Below are positions 7,380 through 9,813 of a stretch of DNA of 9,813 bases, in pieces. The stretch comes from Flavobacteriia bacterium (GTDB lineage Bacteria > Bacteroidota > Bacteroidia > Flavobacteriales > Flavobacteriaceae): NCBI GenBank assembly GCA_003973375.1, contig QNYL01000236.1, positions 1 through 9,813 of the forward strand. Reading direction: 5' to 3'. Numbering within the stretch: the stretch's first letter is position 1; every line of letters begins with the position of its first letter. Both the position numbers and the translations under genes were made by a program. Below the pieces are notes generated by a model. That model had not been told where the DNA came from and did not search any database. It saw nothing but the letters and a program-made list of their open reading frames with translations.

Positions 7380-7451
7380 GCCCCCGTAGTTCAACGGATA
7401 GAATAAGAGTTTCCTAAACTTTAGATCCAAGTTCGATTCTTGGCGGGGGTA
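7380..7451 (+). tRNA. tRNA-Arg(CCT)
   Basis: A full cloverleaf can be drawn. The acceptor stem pairs 7380-7386 with 7444-7450 (five C-G pairs, one G-C and a terminal G-U). The D stem is GTTC/GAAT (7389-7392 and 7401-7404). The anticodon stem is AGAGT/ACTTT around the loop TTCCTAA (7411-7417), with anticodon CCT at 7413-7415, reading Arg codon AGG. The variable loop is 4 nt and the T arm is CCAAG-TTCGATT-CTTGG (7427-7443). The discriminator is A7451. CCA is not encoded (CTT follows), so it would be added post-transcriptionally. No attachment-site duplicate of the tRNA 3' end is visible in the window. Confidence 0.94.
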
Positions 7452-7495
7452 CTTTTCTATATAACTTTAAGGTCAATGGTACTTAACCTGGATAA

Positions 7496-7503
7496 TAAAT
7501 TTG
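7496..7503 (+). promoter_or_regulatory. Weak candidate -7 element upstream of the small ORF / LOG gene pair
   Basis: TAAATTTG matches TAnnTTTG and lies downstream of the tRNA and about 120 nt before the ATG at 7623. No matching -33 TTG is seen. It is the only exact consensus match I noticed in 7452-7622, but the motif is short and the leader would be long. Confidence 0.25.
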
Positions 7504-7622
7504 AAAATTTCCATCATAAAATATTGATATCAAGTAAATTGTCGAAAAAATATTAGCTTAGCGGTGAATTTTTCGGGTTAAACTCTGATAGGCCAATCGC
7601 CGGAGGAAAAGAAGGTGAGATT

Positions 7623-7802
7623 ATGGAACGTGAAGTAAAAGAAATGTATCAAAAACTCAATGCCAAAAAAAAGGACAATACCGCACTCTATTTTCAGTTT
7701 CTGAAAGATCAAAATCATGCTGATGCTTTGCTTCTTGCCGTTTACCATGCTTTTGAAAAACTGTTTTCTAAAAAAATGATTAAATTTAGCTCTGCTAAAT
7801 AA
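7623..7802 (+). CDS. Small protein of unknown function, start uncertain
   Basis: A 59-residue ORF from ATG 7623 (MEREVKEMYQ...) to TAA 7800-7802, preceded by AAGGTGAG (7612-7619), a fair ribosome binding site. The product is charged and probably helical, with a hydrophobic/aromatic helix ALLLAVYHAFEKLF (35-48) and a Lys-rich tail. No cysteines, signal peptide or membrane segment are seen. I do not recognise the family. The frame stays open upstream to 7557 after a TAG at 7554-7556, giving 22 more residues with a protein-like sequence (GEFFGLNSDRPIAGGKEG) but no ATG, GTG or TTG start. The gene may therefore be N-terminally damaged or use an unusual start. It lies 5 nt before the LOG gene in the same direction, so the two are probably co-transcribed. 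Confidence 0.55.
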   Translation: MEREVKEMYQKLNAKKKDNTALYFQFLKDQNHADALLLAVYHAFEKLFSKKMIKFSSAK

Positions 7803-7807
7803 GTTTT

Positions 7808-8983
7808 ATGAAAGAAATAGAAAGCATTCATGAATTCAGGGAATGGCTCAATGAAGGAGTACCGTATGAAGCTGCGGTAAAAGAGCTGGACCTTACCTCC
7901 TATGAAGATGTGATCTTTAAACATAATTTTAACGGATGCCTTTTTCTGGGCTGTGATCTGAGCAATCATTCAGCAGGATATATCAGTTGTAACGGAGGAA
8001 TGGTAATTTCTAACCGGAAAGATGTTCTGTTTGAAGTATTCCGTGCCAAACTGTATTCCCCAAAGGAATTGTTTAAAGGATTCGATCTGAACAATAAGGA
8101 AGGTTACAAATGCACTTATGATTATAAGATCTATGAAGATTATATCCGCTCCGGAATGGATGCTACTACCTCTATTCTGGTCACGCTAACACGTCGCTTA
8201 CACGATCACAGTATTACCGATGCTTTACAGGAGATTATTGAAGGCCGCAAAGTTGTTGCCATTATGGGAGGACATTCTATGGAAAGAAAGGATCCTTATT
8301 ATCTCACCATTGCAAAAATATCGAGAATACTTACCCGAAAAGGTTTTTTGATGGTAAGTGGCGGAGGACCCGGTGCTATGGAGGCGACTCATTTAGGAGC
8401 TTATTTTGCTACACGAACTGAAAAAGAAATGGAAAATGCCATTGATGAGATGAAAATCCGCCCCAAAGGAGCCGCCAATGGTAAAGAATATGCTGACCAG
8501 GACTGGCTGCACAGAGCCTGGAGAGTTCTGGAAAAATATCCCATTCCCGAAGGGAAGGAAAAAGAATCGATGAGTGTAGGTATACCTACCTGGTTGTACG
8601 GCCATGAACCTCCAACGGTTTTTGCCACCCATATTGCCAAATATTTTGCCAACAGCATCCGTGAAGACGGACTGGTTACCATTGCTAAACATGGTATTGT
8701 ATTCGCTCCGGGCAGTGCCGGAACCACTCAGGAGATCTTTCAGGATGCTACACAAAATCATTATGCACCCTATAACACCATAGCTTCTGTAAAAAAATAT
8801 ATTTCGCCAATGATCCTTTTCGGAGTGGAACACTGGACTAAGAAAAGACCTTTATGGACTTTTATGCAGGAAATCTCAAAAGGTCAGCCCTGTGCCGAAT
8901 TGCTTTACTTAACGGAAGACGCCGGTGAAGTAGTTGAAAAAATAGTTTCTTATGATCCGGAAAAGTATTCTTATCCAAGGTAG
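7808..8983 (+). CDS. LOG-family Rossmann nucleotide-binding protein (putative nucleotide 5'-monophosphate nucleosidase)
   Basis: A 391-residue protein of the LOG superfamily, often mislabelled lysine decarboxylase. Characterised members such as plant LOG and E. coli PpnN hydrolyse nucleoside monophosphates to base and ribose 5-phosphate. The first 145 residues or so form an N-terminal region I do not recognise. The Rossmann core begins at KVVAIMGGHS (148-157). SGGGPGAMEA (184-193) is the first signature. A stretch of about 80 residues (201-280) separates it from the second, APGSAGTTQEIFQD (300-313), which corresponds to PGGxGTxxE and keeps T306 and E309 but has Ser in place of the second Gly. 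It is much longer than stand-alone LOG (about 190) and shorter than PpnN (about 454). The start at 7808, 5 nt after the small ORF, has no better competitor. No substrate can be inferred from context. Confidence 0.85.
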   Translation: MKEIESIHEFREWLNEGVPYEAAVKELDLTSYEDVIFKHNFNGCLFLGCDLSNHSAGYISCNGGMVISNRKDVLFEVFRAKLYSPKELFKGFDLNNKEGYKCTYDYKIYEDYIRSGMDATTSILVTLTRRLHDHSITDALQEIIEGRKVVAIMGGHSMERKDPYYLTIAKISRILTRKGFLMVSGGGPGAMEATHLGAYFATRTEKEMENAIDEMKIRPKGAANGKEYADQDWLHRAWRVLEKYPIPEGKEKESMSVGIPTWLYGHEPPTVFATHIAKYFANSIREDGLVTIAKHGIVFAPGSAGTTQEIFQDATQNHYAPYNTIASVKKYISPMILFGVEHWTKKRPLWTFMQEISKGQPCAELLYLTEDAGEVVEKIVSYDPEKYSYPR

Positions 8984-9022
8984 TATTTTAAAGGGATCAA
9001 TTCAGGTATTTTAAAACAATCA

Positions 9023-9409
9023 TTACTCACGTGAATGCAATGCAATTCTATTGCCTTCTGAATCTAAAAAAAGTCCCATATAACCCACATATTCCGAGAT
9101 AAGCATTTTTTCTAAAAGTACTTTCCCGCCGGCAGCTTCAACCTTGTTTAATTCTACGGTTAGCTCTTTACAGGAAAAATAGATCAGCACCCCATCAGCA
9201 GAAGGAGTATAGAGTCCTTCCTTTTTAACCAGAGCACCTCCTGCTCCCTTTGCCTCAGGATCTTCTGCGAACGGAAAGAAGCCCATCATTTCTCCACCGA
9301 ATTCCATAACATTGATCTCCGTTTTAAAAACATTTTCATAGATTTTTTTTGCTCTGTCCATATCCGTTACCGGAATCTCAAACCAACCCACCATATTTGT
9401 TTTGCTCAT
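9023..9409 (-). CDS. VOC-family (glyoxalase/bleomycin-resistance fold) protein
   Basis: A 128-residue, probably cytoplasmic protein with the paired beta-alpha-beta-beta-beta modules of the vicinal oxygen chelate superfamily. The first module starts MVGWFEIPVTDMDRAKKIYE (6-25), the typical opening of small COG3324-like VOC proteins. The second has YFSCKELTVELNKVEAAGGKV (77-97) and ends YMGLFLDSEGNRIALHSRE (110-128), matching the usual DPEGN.i.l.s end. Length is normal and the frame intact. Family members are diverse (lyases, dioxygenases, resistance binders), and substrate and metal cannot be assigned from this sequence. It is convergent with the LOG gene, with 39 nt between stops, and no clear terminator was found there. 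Its upstream region overlaps one copy of a 71-nt direct repeat, so its promoter may lie within that repeat. Confidence 0.85.
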   Translation of the reverse strand: MSKTNMVGWFEIPVTDMDRAKKIYENVFKTEINVMEFGGEMMGFFPFAEDPEAKGAGGALVKKEGLYTPSADGVLIYFSCKELTVELNKVEAAGGKVLLEKMLISEYVGYMGLFLDSEGNRIALHSRE

Positions 9410-9421
9410 AATATTATTTTT

Positions 9422-9492
9422 AAATTAAAAGATTGAAAGATTAAATGATTCAAAACTGACTCATCGACCAATTAGTTAACTAATCCCTTTTC
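9422..9492. repeat. Direct repeat copy A (71 nt)
   Basis: This copy starts AAATTAAAAGATTGAAAG and ends CTAATCCCTTTTC. It matches copy B at 9736-9811 with one substitution plus a 1-nt and a 4-nt gap by hand alignment. The first third is a degenerate tandem of AAAGATT(G/A) words. It begins 12 nt upstream of the VOC start codon. Confidence 0.9.
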
Positions 9493-9735
9493 ACTCTTCG
9501 CTAATCCCTCAAACAGAACTATTTCACAGAGTTCCTCTGAGAATCACTGAAAAACTCAGAGATTTTCGACTTTTGACTCAATCTTTTCTCACGCAAAAAG
9601 CGCAAAGACAATCAAAAAGCACGCAAAGTAAAATTCCTAATCTCTATTCGCTTACCCCTATTCGCTCTTAAAATTTTCCCAAAGATCTCGCTGATTCTCG
9701 CAGAAAACTGTTTGTTGTTGTTCCGTGCTTTAAAC
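9493..9735. other. Non-coding low-complexity spacer between the two direct repeats
   Basis: No coding frame is supported. The spacer contains TTCGCTAATCC and ATTCGCTTACC words, CGCAAAAAGCGCAAAG with ACGCAAAG (about 9592-9629), TCTCGCTGATTCTCGCAG (9686-9703), and a small hairpin CTCTGAG/CTCAGAG (9535-9541 and 9555-9561). Such CGCAAAG and TCTCGC words resemble short intergenic repeats seen in many Bacteroidota. Two tracts recur inverted at 7139-7150 and 7168-7183. Confidence 0.65.
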
Positions 9736-9811
9736 AAATTAAAAGATTGAAAGATTAAATGATTCAAAAACTGACTCATCGACCAATTGGTTAATTAACT
9801 AATCCCTTTTC
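9736..9811. repeat. Direct repeat copy B (76 nt)
   Basis: This is the second copy, 314 nt downstream of copy A. It differs by an extra A in the A-run (CAAAAAC), an A-to-G change (AATTGG against AATTAG) and an added 4 nt (TTAATTAA against TTAA). The similarity may continue beyond the right window edge. Confidence 0.9.
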
Positions 9812-9813
9812 GC

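Noticed and set aside
7248..7430. Minus-strand 60-codon ORF
   Set aside because: It runs through the tRNA-Arg gene and AT-rich repeats, has no recognisable motif, and its composition reflects the noncoding DNA.
7380..7451. tRNA-Arg as an integration site for a genomic island
   Set aside because: No integrase and no duplicate of the tRNA 3' end is seen. The neighbouring transposase remnant belongs to a family that does not use tRNA att sites.
8393..8833. Long minus-strand ORFs (146 and 108 codons) opposite the LOG gene
   Set aside because: They are shadow frames of a strongly supported coding gene on the plus strand. They show no domain signature.
8983..9015. Repeated word GTATTTTAAA between the LOG and VOC genes
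   Set aside because: It is a 10-nt AT-rich word occurring twice. No stable stem with a T-tract could be drawn as a terminator.
9422..9811. CRISPR array
   Set aside because: There are only two repeats, over 70 nt long with a 243-nt spacer and no cas genes, unlike CRISPR architecture.

Overview
The window looks like chromosomal DNA from a Bacteroidota member, most likely a flavobacterium. The reasons are AT-rich DNA, A-rich leaders in place of strong Shine-Dalgarno sites, promoter candidates of the TAnnTTTG type, a tRNA without an encoded CCA, and the families present (HAD/ECH fusion FadN, four-helix-bundle 23S-IVS-type protein, PD40 propeller protein, DUF2752). The species cannot be named from the sequence.

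Bases 1-5487 hold a fatty-acid beta-oxidation operon in the order fadN-fadA-fadE, the same order as the Bacillus subtilis fadNAE operon. fadN is cut by the left window edge. fadE (acyl-CoA dehydrogenase) makes the trans-enoyl-CoA, FadN hydrates and oxidises it, and FadA (thiolase) releases acetyl-CoA. The operon closes with a clear intrinsic terminator at 5455-5487. Between fadN and fadA sits a foreign-looking AT-rich insert: a 116-residue four-helix-bundle gene flanked by imperfect 23-nt inverted repeats.

Bases 5500-6767 hold two convergent genes only 5 nt apart: a secreted TolB-like/PD40 propeller protein (+) and a small DUF2752 membrane protein (-). Bases 6722-7379 carry no intact gene. 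They hold the truncated C-terminal end of an IS200/IS605-type transposase, whose last codons form a perfect 32-bp palindrome, and AT-rich dispersed repeat motifs. A tRNA-Arg(CCT) follows at 7380-7451.

Bases 7557-8983 hold a small unidentified ORF with an unclear start, followed 5 nt later by a LOG-family (nucleotide monophosphate nucleosidase-like) gene. A VOC/glyoxalase-fold gene lies convergently at 9023-9409 (-). The right end (9422-9811) is a non-coding block bounded by two nearly identical direct repeats of 71 and 76 nt, which enclose CGCAAAG/TCTCGC-type low-complexity repeats.

I see no CRISPR array, prophage, defence island or secondary-metabolite system. Most of the window is ordinary housekeeping metabolism. 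The items that deserve a second look are the insert inside the fad operon, the transposase remnant with its terminal palindrome, the small ORF at 7623 and the repeat block at the right end.
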